Positions 8,134 to 14,639 of a stretch of 20,110 nt of DNA are shown here, one piece after another. A program made the translations under genes and the position numbers. Under the pieces are notes generated by a model. It saw only the letters and a list, made by a program, of their open reading frames with translations, was not told the origin of the DNA and did not search any database. Within the stretch, counting starts at the first letter, position 1, and every line of letters starts with the position of its first letter. This stretch comes from a virus, in the IMG/VR virus record IMGVR_UViG_3300031857_001761, positions 1 to 20,110 of that record, one strand, 5' to 3'.

Positions 8134-9249
8134 ATGCCGAAGACACGCAGAAAGTACAAGGGTAACGCGACAGCCACGACCGTCCCGGCTGGTCTGTCGG
8201 CGGGTGCCACCTCTTGTGTCATCGGTTCCGCTACCGGGTGGCCCACCTCGGGTCCGTTCTATGTGGTGGTTGACCCCGGTTTGTCCACCGAGGAAAAGGT
8301 GCTGGTCGGCTCGATTTCGGGTACGACCATCTCGTCGTTGACCCGTGGGGTGGATGACACCACGGATCAGAACCATGCGGCGGGTTGCAGTATCTACCCT
8401 GTGTTCACAGCGGTGGATGCGGATGAGGCGAACGAACTGACTTCGACGTATGCGAATCAGGGTGGCATCGTGTATCAGGGTGCGTCCACGTTCGCACAGC
8501 TGGCTATCGGCACGGCGGCCCAGGTGTTGAAGGTGAACTCGGGGGCTACGGCCCCGGAGTGGGGTCAGGTGGCGACGGCTGGTATCGCGGATTCGGCTGT
8601 CACGTCCGCGAAGATTGCTGACGGCACGATTGTCGCAGGCGACATCGCTGACTCCACGATTACGCTCGCCAAACTTGCGTCTGCTGTTGCCAATGCTCTT
8701 GTCCCGGTGGGGACTATCGCCATGTACGGCGGTGCGTCTGCCCCGACCGGCTGGCTCCTGTGCAACGGTACATCGACGACTGGTTACCCGACCCTCGCAG
8801 GGATTGTCGGGTCCACCACCCCCGACCTGCGGGGCCGTTTCGCCATCGGTGACAACGCCTCCCTGACCCTTCTCGCCACGGGCGGTTCGGCAACCATCGC
8901 AGAGGCAAACCTTCCGTCCCACACCCACACCATTGACCATGACCACGGTTCTGTCACGTCTGGCGGCATGTCCGCAAACGCCACGCTGACGCACTCCGCC
9001 AGCACAGTCACCACCTACGGCTATGTCGGCGGGCATGACCATGAACTTTCTAGCGGAACTTTGGCAACAAGCCCCGTGGGGGGAACAAGCGTTGGAACAA
9101 GCACCGTCACGGTTGCCAACCACGACGTGTCCCATACCCACGCCGTTGATTTGCCGAACTTCACCGGGAACTCGGGCAACGGGTCGGGATCAGGCACCGC
9201 CTACTACCAGCCGTACCTTGTGGTAAATTACATCATCAAACACGACTGA
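8134..9249 (+). CDS. tail fibre protein with phage tail-collar domain, 371 aa
   Basis: ATG at 8134 follows AATAGGAGCATC. Residues 1-100 are a beta-rich anchoring region with EEKVLVGSISGTTISSLTRG. Residues 150-185 hold pseudo-repeats (IADSAVTSAKIADGTIVAGD) common in fibre shafts. Residues 189-245 match the tail-collar family: VPVGTIAMYGG, APTGWLLCNG and PDLRGRFAIGD. The C-terminus has HTH (263-265), HDH (269-271 and 301-303) and HTH (334-336) His pairs. It closes with AYYQPYLVVNYIIKH, the usual end of this fold. HxH pairs coordinate metal ions in trimeric fibres of T4-like phages. Role: virion attachment fibre or spike. Confidence 0.85.
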   Translation: MPKTRRKYKGNATATTVPAGLSAGATSCVIGSATGWPTSGPFYVVVDPGLSTEEKVLVGSISGTTISSLTRGVDDTTDQNHAAGCSIYPVFTAVDADEANELTSTYANQGGIVYQGASTFAQLAIGTAAQVLKVNSGATAPEWGQVATAGIADSAVTSAKIADGTIVAGDIADSTITLAKLASAVANALVPVGTIAMYGGASAPTGWLLCNGTSTTGYPTLAGIVGSTTPDLRGRFAIGDNASLTLLATGGSATIAEANLPSHTHTIDHDHGSVTSGGMSANATLTHSASTVTTYGYVGGHDHELSSGTLATSPVGGTSVGTSTVTVANHDVSHTHAVDLPNFTGNSGNGSGSGTAYYQPYLVVNYIIKHD

Positions 9250-9272
9250 CAGGGGAGAACAGAGGAACCCCC

Positions 9273-9593
9273 ATGATGTCACTGAAGATCGCCAAGGATG
9301 TGCTGGGCCGCATGATTGCCCTGTTCCTGGTTTCGTCGCTCGGTATCATCACCGGTTCGTCCGTCATCAACGCCATCAACCCCGAGCAGTCAATGCCGCT
9401 GTGGTACTCGGCTGCTCTCGCAGGGTTCACCGCCTGTGCGACCGTCATCACGAAACTCGCGCAGGCATCCCTTGATGGTGGTCTTACGAAGGAGGAAGTG
9501 GACGAGGCGTTCGGTGTGAAGTCCGAAACCCGTGCCGCTGTCAACGAGTCGAAGGGCGCAGCCGAGCCTGTAGTTGAAGACCCGGCTCAGTAG
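9273..9593 (+). CDS. putative holin, 106 aa
   Basis: ATG at 9273 (an immediate second ATG at 9276 is equally possible) follows AGAGGA. Two hydrophobic segments are visible, about residues 13-33 (MIALFLVSSLGIITGSSVI) and 44-62 (PLWYSAALAGFTACATVIT). They are followed by a soluble, acidic C-terminal tail with GGLTKEEVDEAFG. This two-helix topology with an LT-rich loop resembles r1t-type holins of actinophages. It opens the lysis region, with the endolysin 1.6 kb downstream. Holins form membrane lesions that release the endolysin. The last 20 bases overlap the next gene. Family assignment is from topology and local pattern only. Confidence 0.65.
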   Translation: MMSLKIAKDVLGRMIALFLVSSLGIITGSSVINAINPEQSMPLWYSAALAGFTACATVITKLAQASLDGGLTKEEVDEAFGVKSETRAAVNESKGAAEPVVEDPAQ

Positions 9594-10608
9594 GGTCGTC
9601 ATACTGCTGGCAGGGCTGGGGTTCCTGCTGTCATCATCGGTTTCAGCTGACACCACCCGTGTCACCACGAACAGTGACTACTGGTTCACTTTCAGTGAGC
9701 AAACCTGGTTCACGGCCCGCACCCACTACATCCAAGGGATAGGGTCCGACCCGCATCTGTGGCTGTACAACGCCGACAACGAGCTGATAACCGCCAACGA
9801 TGACTGGTTCGGGTTGCAGTCCTACATTCAGGCTGACCTACCCGCAGGGCAGTACCGTCTGCGGGCCGGGATATGTTGCGGTGATCCGAACCGATGGTGG
9901 CAAGGAGTCGAGTACGACCTGGAGGTCAACACCGCGTTGTCTACGACCTCCACACAATCCACAGAAACAAGCACCACGCTGCCCCCAACCACAACGTCGG
10001 AGCCTCCAACCACCACCACTTCGACATCAACGACCTCTACCACGACCACAACATCAACGGTGCCGCCAACATCAACGACAGAACCGCCACCGCCAACCAC
10101 CACGTTGCCTCCGGAGACAACGACAACTTCTGTCGCCCCCACCGTTCCACCGTCCACTTCCACGATTCCACCGTCCACCTCATCTTCAACTTCCACCACC
10201 ACATCTTCAACCTCCACAACTGTTCCGGTCACTACAACAACGACAACCGTACAACAAACCTCTACGACTGTTGAGGTCACCCCCGAACCCACCCCCGAAC
10301 AAGCAGCCCTGATCGCCACGAACCCTGAGCAGGTTGCAACCCTCACCGCCGACGAAGCCGAAGCCGTGTTCCAAGCCCTCGATGTGGACACCCTCACCGA
10401 CGACCAAATCATCGAGCTGGTTGCCGCAGTGCAGGACGCACCCCCCGAGGTACGGGCCGCGTTCGAGGAAGAAGTCGACATCTTTGCGGGGGCTACCGAC
10501 ACCTACGTCCCGCTCGGTTCCGTGGTCCCGGTCGGCACCCGACGCGCCCTCATCGTCATCACCACCGTCACCACCATCGCCGCCATCGGCGCAACCCGCA
10601 GATGGTAA
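9574..10608 (+). CDS. secreted Thr/Pro-rich membrane-anchored protein with PPC-like domain
   Basis: The best start is a TTG at 9574 inside the holin gene, since no ATG or GTG would keep the signal peptide. Residues 1-25 are a clear signal peptide (KTRLSR, then a Leu/Val core, cleavage after SSVSA). About 30-118 resemble a bacterial pre-peptidase C-terminal (PPC) beta domain: DPHLWLYNADNELITANDDW and then LPAGQYRLRAG. About 123-232 are an almost pure Thr/Ser/Pro mucin-like linker. About 240-310 are a charged helical region with LTADEAEAVFQALD and LTDDQIIELVAAVQDAPPEV. Residues 324-341 are a membrane segment followed by RRW. The product should sit on the host surface. Role in lysis, superinfection exclusion or virion display is unknown. 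Thr residues could be O-glycosylated. Confidence 0.7.
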   Translation: MKTRLSRVVILLAGLGFLLSSSVSADTTRVTTNSDYWFTFSEQTWFTARTHYIQGIGSDPHLWLYNADNELITANDDWFGLQSYIQADLPAGQYRLRAGICCGDPNRWWQGVEYDLEVNTALSTTSTQSTETSTTLPPTTTSEPPTTTTSTSTTSTTTTTSTVPPTSTTEPPPPTTTLPPETTTTSVAPTVPPSTSTIPPSTSSSTSTTTSSTSTTVPVTTTTTTVQQTSTTVEVTPEPTPEQAALIATNPEQVATLTADEAEAVFQALDVDTLTDDQIIELVAAVQDAPPEVRAAFEEEVDIFAGATDTYVPLGSVVPVGTRRALIVITTVTTIAAIGATRRW

Positions 10609-10618
10609 TGTGCCACCC

Positions 10619-10789
10619 ATGAGGAAGTATCTCGGCGCGATCTACGCCCTGCTGATGTGGGCATCAGGCACCGGGTTCATCCTCATCACCCTGTCCGGCG
10701 AGACACTTCAGAAGGCGTTGATGCTGTCCGGGGCGACCCTCGCAATCATGCTGGCAGCTATCGCTCTCGGTATCGGAATGGATGACTAG
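10619..10789 (+). CDS. two-helix small membrane protein, 56 aa
   Basis: ATG at 10619 begins 10 bases after the previous stop and lacks a clear SD, so coupling is likely. The 56-residue product has two hydrophobic helices, about residues 5-24 (GAIYALLMWASGTGFILITL) and 33-53 (LSGATLAIMLAAIALGIGM), joined by a short charged turn (SGETLQKA), and ends MDD. Such hairpin membrane proteins next to endolysins are candidate second holins or antiholins. No residue-level signature settles it. It sits between the surface protein and an acidic soluble protein, two genes upstream of the endolysin. Confidence 0.6.
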   Translation: MRKYLGAIYALLMWASGTGFILITLSGETLQKALMLSGATLAIMLAAIALGIGMDD

Positions 10790-10791
10790 CC

Positions 10792-11166
10792 ATGTTCGAT
10801 TGGATGTCCGACCCGCAACGTGAGGCGTACCGCCGTGCGATGGAGGACTACGACAAGTTCGCGGACATTGTTCACCACTGGAACGACGAGGCCCGACCCG
10901 AACATGACGACATCCAATACAAGGCTGAAACCCTGGAGTTTTGGGATGGGGTGGACATCGGGATGGTGGTCGCCAACACCGGGTATCTCAGCATAGTGTT
11001 GAACAGTCTTGAGGAAGCGTTGGAGACATACGGTTCCTGGGAAGAAATCCCCGACGATTACGACTTTGGGGGCGACGACCGCGAACCGTTTGACTATGAT
11101 GACGGGAACCCTACGGGGTGGATATGCGACAAATGCCAACAGGAGGAAGACGATGCCGGGTCGTAA
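10792..11166 (+). CDS. acidic hypothetical protein with C-terminal CxxC, 124 aa
   Basis: The ATG at 10792 lies two bases after the preceding TAG. The 124-residue protein is strongly acidic. Its N-terminal helix (SDPQREAYRRAMEDYDKFAD) is followed by a central helical part with a repeated LEEALETYG motif. The C-terminal part is an Asp/Glu-rich tail that holds a single WICDKC pair (about residues 110-115), too little for a zinc site unless it dimerises. The end overlaps the endolysin start by 14 bases, and the endolysin SD (AGGAGG) lies inside this gene. I do not recognise a family. Its coupling to the endolysin suggests a shared schedule or a partner role, which is inference. Confidence 0.6.
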   Translation: MFDWMSDPQREAYRRAMEDYDKFADIVHHWNDEARPEHDDIQYKAETLEFWDGVDIGMVVANTGYLSIVLNSLEEALETYGSWEEIPDDYDFGGDDREPFDYDDGNPTGWICDKCQQEEDDAGS

Positions 11167-11668
11167 GTACACAGGTAACAGCGACGGTCTGAGTCGCACC
11201 GGGCTTCGTCTCGGCACGAAGAAGTTCATGGACCTCGCGATCAAGGAGTACGGCCTGACGAACCTGGGTGGGTTTGCGAACCGTTCGATGAACAACCCGA
11301 AGGCGAAGAAGGGCGACCCGAAGTGGCTGTCTGTCCATGCGACGGGGCGGGCCTGCGATCTCGGGTACAAGGACCGCAAGAAGGCGATGGAGATGTGGAA
11401 CAAGATGATGGCCCATACCCGCGAGATGGGCATTGAGGAAGCACACGACTACGCTTTCGATGAGGACAAGACCGACAAGGAGAAGGGCTGGGGTCGCGGC
11501 TATCGGTGCAGTCGCGGCGAGGGCGAAGCAGGCATCAAGGTGTATGACGAGAACGACAATGCTGGTTCGCAGGGCGGACGCTGGTGCCATTGGGAACTTT
11601 CCCCTGCGATGGCTGACGATCCGGGCAAGGTCACTGCCGTGTGGAAAAAGATTCACGGACAGGCATGA
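11153..11668 (+). CDS. M15-type peptidase endolysin, 171 aa
   Basis: ATG at 11153 has a strong SD (AGGAGGAAG, 11141-11149) and is preferred over an in-frame upstream ATG at 11009 that would overlap the previous gene heavily. Residues 60-69 read SVHATGRACD, the SxHxxGxAxD zinc signature of M15 (VanY / D-Ala-D-Ala carboxypeptidase and phage L-alanyl-D-glutamate peptidase) enzymes. The distal motif RWCHWEL (143-149) matches the usual WHWE end, giving H62, D69 and H146 as zinc ligands. There is no separate cell-wall binding domain and no signal peptide, so release needs a holin. It would cut the peptide stems of host peptidoglycan. Confidence 0.8.
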   Translation: MPGRKYTGNSDGLSRTGLRLGTKKFMDLAIKEYGLTNLGGFANRSMNNPKAKKGDPKWLSVHATGRACDLGYKDRKKAMEMWNKMMAHTREMGIEEAHDYAFDEDKTDKEKGWGRGYRCSRGEGEAGIKVYDENDNAGSQGGRWCHWELSPAMADDPGKVTAVWKKIHGQA

Positions 11669-11766
11669 GATATGCGGCCCTGGCAAGCAGTTTTCTTTTT
11701 GGCATCTGCTTTTCTGTATGCTTGTTTTTTTCTCTCGTTTATCTTGAAGTGAAGGACAGACCATGA
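11665..11766 (+). CDS. single-pass membrane micro-protein, 33 aa
   Basis: An ATGA overlap (11665-11668) joins it to the endolysin stop, and its own TGA (11764-11766) overlaps the next ATG (11763), so it fits exactly between two genes in the coupled chain. The product is MRYAAL followed by a Phe/Leu/Cys/Ser-rich helix (about residues 4-27), ending LEVKDRP. Such a short single helix fits a pinholin, antiholin or spanin-like accessory protein. The DNA is much more T-rich than its neighbours. A competing view is that the stretch holds a terminator-like hairpin (AAGCAG 11685-11690 with CTGCTT 11706-11711, T-run at 11725-11731). Both could hold. Confidence 0.55.
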   Translation: MRYAALASSFLFGICFSVCLFFSLVYLEVKDRP

Positions 11767-12023
11767 CTGTTGCACAGTGGATCATCACAGCTGGCGGCGT
11801 GGTCGCAGCCCTCGGCATCATTTGGCGTGGCGTTGTGTATCCGGTCATCAGATGGGGGAAGCGCATCGAGAAGGCCGTGGCGTTTGTTGAGTCAAACATG
11901 GTGAACAACGGTGGCGCATCTCTGCGTGACGCGATTGACCGCATCGAGGCACGTCTCACGGTTGTGGAAAAGAAACCCGAAAGTTCTACGGTTCGTAAGA
12001 AGGCTGCACCGAAAACCAAGTAG
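11763..12023 (+). CDS. membrane protein with coiled-coil tail, 86 aa
   Basis: ATG at 11763 is coupled by ATGA to the micro-ORF and also has a nearby GAAGGA. A hydrophobic N-terminal segment (about residues 4-29, WIITAGGVVAALGIIWRGVV) is followed by RWGKRIEKAVAFVESNM, a helical SLRDAIDRIEARLTVVEKK coiled-coil segment (about 53-71), and a Lys-rich tail. One helix plus a cytoplasmic coiled coil is a layout seen in actinophage lysis-region proteins whose exact function is unknown. It may assist the holin or bind the lysis proteins. The last helix and tail are basic, which could contact peptidoglycan or nucleic acid; I do not assign either. Confidence 0.6.
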   Translation: MTVAQWIITAGGVVAALGIIWRGVVYPVIRWGKRIEKAVAFVESNMVNNGGASLRDAIDRIEARLTVVEKKPESSTVRKKAAPKTK

Positions 12024-12039
12024 TAATCTGACGAGTCCT

Positions 12040-12174
12040 ATGACCCGTCAAGATGTTGAACTGCTCCTGAAATACCTGATGAAAACCCCGGTCCTGCCGA
12101 ACGACCAGGACCAGTTCATTCAGGCGGTCGAACGGCTCGCAGCCTTGCTGAACAAGGGAAAACAGAGGGTGTGA
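12040..12174 (+). CDS. small helical hypothetical protein, 44 aa
   Basis: ATG at 12040 begins 16 bases after the previous stop with only a weak purine stretch (GACGAG). The 44-residue product is predicted to be nearly all helix (MTRQDVELLLKYLMK, then DQDQFIQAVERLAALLNKGK), amphipathic with a basic end. No family is recognised. Its stop codon lies at the centre of a 15-base perfect odd palindrome (12166-12180), so the end of the gene doubles as a possible hairpin or protein-binding site. Coding is supported by overlap-free spacing and typical codon use rather than by homology. Confidence 0.5.
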   Translation: MTRQDVELLLKYLMKTPVLPNDQDQFIQAVERLAALLNKGKQRV

Positions 12175-12180
12175 CACCCT
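12166..12180. promoter_or_regulatory. 15-bp palindrome at gene end
   Basis: AGGGTGTGACACCCT reads the same on both strands apart from its central base and includes the TGA of the preceding gene. As RNA it would form a six-base stem with a three-base loop. As DNA it is shaped like a repressor or RHH-protein operator. No T-run follows, so a simple rho-independent terminator is unlikely. It sits at the border between the lysis region and the early-type genes, 24 bases before the zinc-ribbon mini-gene and about 400 bases before the promoter candidate for the recombination genes. Confidence 0.4.
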
Positions 12181-12198
12181 GTTGCTAGGGTTCCCCGC

Positions 12199-12309
12199 AT
12201 GGATCACAACTGGTTGACCTGCCCCGACTGTGGGAACTCATGGCCCGAGAAAGACTCACGGTACTGCCCTGTGTGCGGCACGAAAGGCGAAGACGATGGA
12301 CGCGAGTGA
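12199..12309 (+). CDS. zinc-ribbon mini-protein, 36 aa
   Basis: ATG at 12199 starts a 36-codon frame too short for most gene finders. The product is MDHNWLTCPDCGNSW (residues 1-15), a 7-residue linker, YCPVCG (22-27) and a short charged tail. C8, C11, C23 and C26 form a textbook four-Cys zinc ribbon with an 11-residue spacer. It overlaps the next gene by 14 bases in a different frame. Possible roles are DNA or RNA binding or a redox-sensing adaptor. The zinc site is the only supported property. Confidence 0.65.
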   Translation: MDHNWLTCPDCGNSWPEKDSRYCPVCGTKGEDDGRE

Positions 12310-12592
12310 GTTCCCTGTTGTCATCGTGAAATGGGCTGACGCTCACGCCTCAGCTGGAGGCTGGTTAGACCTTGACGACTATGAGGACGACGGTGAGTGC
12401 ATCGTCACCACCATCGGGTATCTTGTCCCTGCTGACTCACCGGGCGGCAAGAAGGATCATGTGTCAGTGTGGCAGACCATCACCGATGGTGAGGGTATCC
12501 ACGGGTTCCACATCCCGGTCGGGATGGTCAGAAACATGACGGTGATCCCCGCAGAAAAAACCGTGTCAGACCTTGACACACCCTCTGCGTAG
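12296..12592 (+). CDS. hypothetical phage protein, 98 aa
   Basis: ATG at 12296 is chosen because it lies after the purine-rich GGCGAAGACG and overlaps the preceding gene by only 14 bases. Residues 5-15 (FPVVIVKWADA), then GGWLDLDDY and IVTTIGYLVPADS, and a long GIHGFHIPVGMVRNM segment (about 73-87) form an alternating beta pattern. I know the 'V-x-W-x-DAH ... TxGxL ... IPxGMV' layout from small conserved proteins of diverse phages with no assigned function. No signal peptide or membrane segment is present. It precedes the promoter candidate, and its final codons overlap that promoter's -35 region. Confidence 0.65.
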   Translation: MDASEFPVVIVKWADAHASAGGWLDLDDYEDDGECIVTTIGYLVPADSPGGKKDHVSVWQTITDGEGIHGFHIPVGMVRNMTVIPAEKTVSDLDTPSA

Positions 12593-12602
12593 CCTGTACC
12601 TT
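12573..12602 (+). promoter_or_regulatory. sigma-A-type promoter candidate before the exonuclease
   Basis: A consensus -35 TTGACA (12573-12578) is separated by 18 bases from TACCTT (12597-12602), which fits the actinobacterial TANNNT -10. Transcription would start near 12609, leaving a short leader before ATG 12628. The -35 lies inside the last codons of the preceding gene. The leader carries AAGAAGGGG as SD. Nothing in the sequence shows temporal control, but a host-type promoter would let the recombination genes be made early. I judged this by eye. Confidence 0.5.
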
Positions 12603-12627
12603 ACCGTTCAACAAGAAAGAAGGGGTT

Positions 12628-13584
12628 ATGACACTCAACCGCTACCGCATCCCAAAACCGGAACACGGAGGCCAGGAATGGTTGAACATCCGGTTCCGTG
12701 ACGAACACGGCAACAAGCGTGTCTCAGCATCAGCTGTCGCCGCAATCTACGGCCTGCATCCGTTCGTGCCGATGGACAAGTACGCCGCCGAACTGCTCGG
12801 TGATGTCGCACCGTCCCCGATCCCACCGAACCCAGCGATGGAGCGCGGCAACAGGTTGGAGCCGTTCGTGTTGGAATGGGCATCCGACAAGCTCGGGCTA
12901 CGGTTCGACACCCCCGAGGAAATGTTCGCTGCTGACTCCGAAAACGGGGCGCGAATGGTGTCCACCTTGGACGGGCTGTGGGAACAGGACAGCAAACGCA
13001 AGGTGCTGGAAATCAAAACCACCACCCGCAAATGGGAAGGTCAACTGCCGGACTATTGGCGCATCCAAGGCATCCAGCAAGCCATCTGCGCCGATGTGAA
13101 CCAAATCCTGTGGGCCATCTTCGACCCGTCCATGATTCTCCACATCCATGTTCAGCACATCACACAGGCAGAAATGGATGAGCATGTCGCCGCTGTGGAG
13201 AACTGGTTGAACAGCATTGAGCTGGGGATGACCCCGACCGGGGTGCGCTGGTCGTATGAGACGGTGCAGACCCGCTACAAGGAATCGTTGAACTCAACCA
13301 GCAACATTGATCCTGTCCACAAGGACCTGTTCGACAGGTTGCGGCATGTCCGCAGCGAACTGGAGTCGTACAAGAAACTTGAGGACGATTTGAAGGCAAA
13401 GATTTGTGAGTTGATGGGCCAGTCGGACACGGCTGTGATGAACGGGTACACGGTTGCCACATGGAAAACCCAGGTGCGTGACACGTTCGACAGCAAGGCG
13501 TTCCGTGAGGCGCACCCTGAGTTGGCTCGTCAGTTCACGAAACAAACAACAACCCGCACGTTCCTTTTGAAAGGGGAAAAGTAA
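12628..13584 (+). CDS. YqaJ/lambda-type exonuclease, 318 aa
   Basis: ATG at 12628 follows AAGAAGGGG. The catalytic layout of lambda-exonuclease-like recombinases is complete: SASAVAAIYG (33-42), ERGNRLEPF (72-80) with E78, a LDG with D115, LEIKTTT with E128 and K130, and YWRIQGIQQA (143-152) with its Tyr-Gln-Gln. These correspond to the metal-binding Asp/Glu/Lys residues and the DNA-contact helix of the family. It degrades one strand of double-stranded DNA ends to give 3' overhangs. The C-terminal 100 residues are helical (VRSELESYKKLEDDLKAKI) and may dock the annealing protein encoded immediately downstream (TAATG overlap). Length is usual for the family. Confidence 0.85.
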   Translation: MTLNRYRIPKPEHGGQEWLNIRFRDEHGNKRVSASAVAAIYGLHPFVPMDKYAAELLGDVAPSPIPPNPAMERGNRLEPFVLEWASDKLGLRFDTPEEMFAADSENGARMVSTLDGLWEQDSKRKVLEIKTTTRKWEGQLPDYWRIQGIQQAICADVNQILWAIFDPSMILHIHVQHITQAEMDEHVAAVENWLNSIELGMTPTGVRWSYETVQTRYKESLNSTSNIDPVHKDLFDRLRHVRSELESYKKLEDDLKAKICELMGQSDTAVMNGYTVATWKTQVRDTFDSKAFREAHPELARQFTKQTTTRTFLLKGEK

Positions 13585-14222
13585 TGACAGAGAACACCAA
13601 CCAACTCCGCAAAGTCCTGGTGGACTACGCGGTGCCGGACCCGAAAATTGTCGGCAAGCTCCCCAAGGGTGGAGCAACGCTGGATTTCGTGGGTCACGCG
13701 GACATCACCCGCATCCTCATCGAGATTGACCCGCACTGGCGGCTGGTCCCTATCGCATGGGAGAACGGTCGTCCGGCGGTCAACATCGTGAACGACATGG
13801 CAACCATGTGGTTCGAGATGACACTGCTCGGGCAGGCCCGTCTCGCCATCGGCACCGCAAAGGCGAACAGCATGGACTTGGACAAGGTGCTGTACGGTGA
13901 CGCTCTCCGCAACGGGGCGATGCGTTTCGGTATCGGCCTGTCGCTGTGGACGAAGCAGGAATGGGATGACCTGGATCATCACGCCCCTGCGAAGCCCGCA
14001 CCGAAGCAGACTGGTACGGCTGCGAAGCCGAAGCCTGAGCCTGCATCAAAGCCGACCGCCCCGCTGTCGGATGAGCAGATTGCACAGTTCCGTGCCGCCT
14101 GCGAAGCGAAAGGTTTGGATGCGGACAGCGTTGCCGAAGCGGCAGGTATCGAGCCAGGGGCGGTGTGGATTCAGGCGCATCTGTCTGCTCTGCGGGCCAC
14201 GTTCAAGGAACTGGTGGGCTGA
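13584..14222 (+). CDS. Rad52/Sak-like single-strand annealing protein, 212 aa
   Basis: The start overlaps the exonuclease stop by one base. Residues 28-130 hold the conserved core: PKGGATLDFVGHADITRIL (28-46), DPHWRLVPIAWENGRPAV, MWFEMTLLGQARLAIGTAK and the family hallmark YGDALRNGAMRFGIGLSLW (104-122), close to the Rad52/Sak 'ALKRAAMxFGIG' helix. Residues 135-160 are an Ala/Pro/Lys linker, and the last about 50 form a small helical domain that may bind SSB or the exonuclease. Pairing with the exonuclease upstream matches Red- or Rec-like two-component recombination. The protein would anneal complementary single strands in replication restart or recombination. Confidence 0.75.
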   Translation: MTENTNQLRKVLVDYAVPDPKIVGKLPKGGATLDFVGHADITRILIEIDPHWRLVPIAWENGRPAVNIVNDMATMWFEMTLLGQARLAIGTAKANSMDLDKVLYGDALRNGAMRFGIGLSLWTKQEWDDLDHHAPAKPAPKQTGTAAKPKPEPASKPTAPLSDEQIAQFRAACEAKGLDADSVAEAAGIEPGAVWIQAHLSALRATFKELVG

Positions 14223-14223
14223 C

Positions 14224-14415
14224 ATGGCGAACAAGCGAACTGTTGACCCGACCGCTTCTGAGGCTTCCTCAAGGATTGTCGGTATCCGCATGACGGACAC
14301 CCAGCTGCGACAGATCGAGGAACTGTGTGTGAAGCACGGCACCAAGCGGTCTGTCCTGATCCGTGATTTGATTCGTCACGCCTACAACGAGGCGTTCATG
14401 CCGGAGGCGTTCTGA
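14224..14415 (+). CDS. ribbon-helix-helix protein, 63 aa
   Basis: ATG at 14224 begins one base after the previous stop. Residues 16-24 (SRIVGIRM) give a candidate DNA-binding ribbon strand, followed by TDTQLRQIEELCVKHG (26-41) and TKRSVLIRDLIRHAYNEAF (42-60). This matches the ribbon, helix A and helix B layout of CopG/MetJ/Arc-type regulators, which bind palindromic operators as dimers. The palindromes at 12166-12180 and 15934-15959 are possible targets. The stop overlaps the next ATG (TGATG). Confidence 0.7.
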   Translation: MANKRTVDPTASEASSRIVGIRMTDTQLRQIEELCVKHGTKRSVLIRDLIRHAYNEAFMPEAF

Positions 14416-14609
14416 TGGGTTACATGGAGGACAACGCAAAGAAACTGAACGAGGCGTTGCAGCGTCAGTTCACAAGCGATTTGACGTGGGGGATGACCCG
14501 TGAGATTGCTACCTGGGCAGAGAAGGTTGCTCTGCTGGAGGAACGCATCAGGGAACTGTCAACCGAGGTGACCCGGTTGGCTAACGAACTGGCCCGCAAG
14601 TATGAGTAA
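14415..14609 (+). CDS. coiled-coil hypothetical protein, 64 aa
   Basis: The ATG at 14415 overlaps the preceding TGA. The 64-residue product is largely helical, with a second half in clean heptads: WAEKVALLEERIRELSTEVT (about 35-54), then RLANELARKYE. It is probably a dimeric or trimeric coiled coil. No enzyme motif or membrane segment is present. Its place between the RHH protein and the Hjc-like nuclease suggests an accessory of the recombination genes, but function is unknown. Confidence 0.6.
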   Translation: MGYMEDNAKKLNEALQRQFTSDLTWGMTREIATWAEKVALLEERIRELSTEVTRLANELARKYE

Positions 14610-14639
14610 CGAGTATCCTTGGCTGTGCGGCGGTGCGCG

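Noticed and set aside
8116-9141. 341-codon minus-strand open frame opposite the tail-collar gene
   Set aside because: It is fully opposite a strong tail-collar gene, has atypical Arg/Cys/Gly composition and shows no domain.
9828-10502. Val-rich minus-strand frame opposite the Thr-rich protein
   Set aside because: A mirror of the ACN-rich low-complexity tract, which reads as Val on the other strand. No start signal.
11111-12019. 302-codon minus-strand frame opposite the endolysin
   Set aside because: It covers four coupled plus-strand genes including the M15 motifs. No convincing protein pattern.
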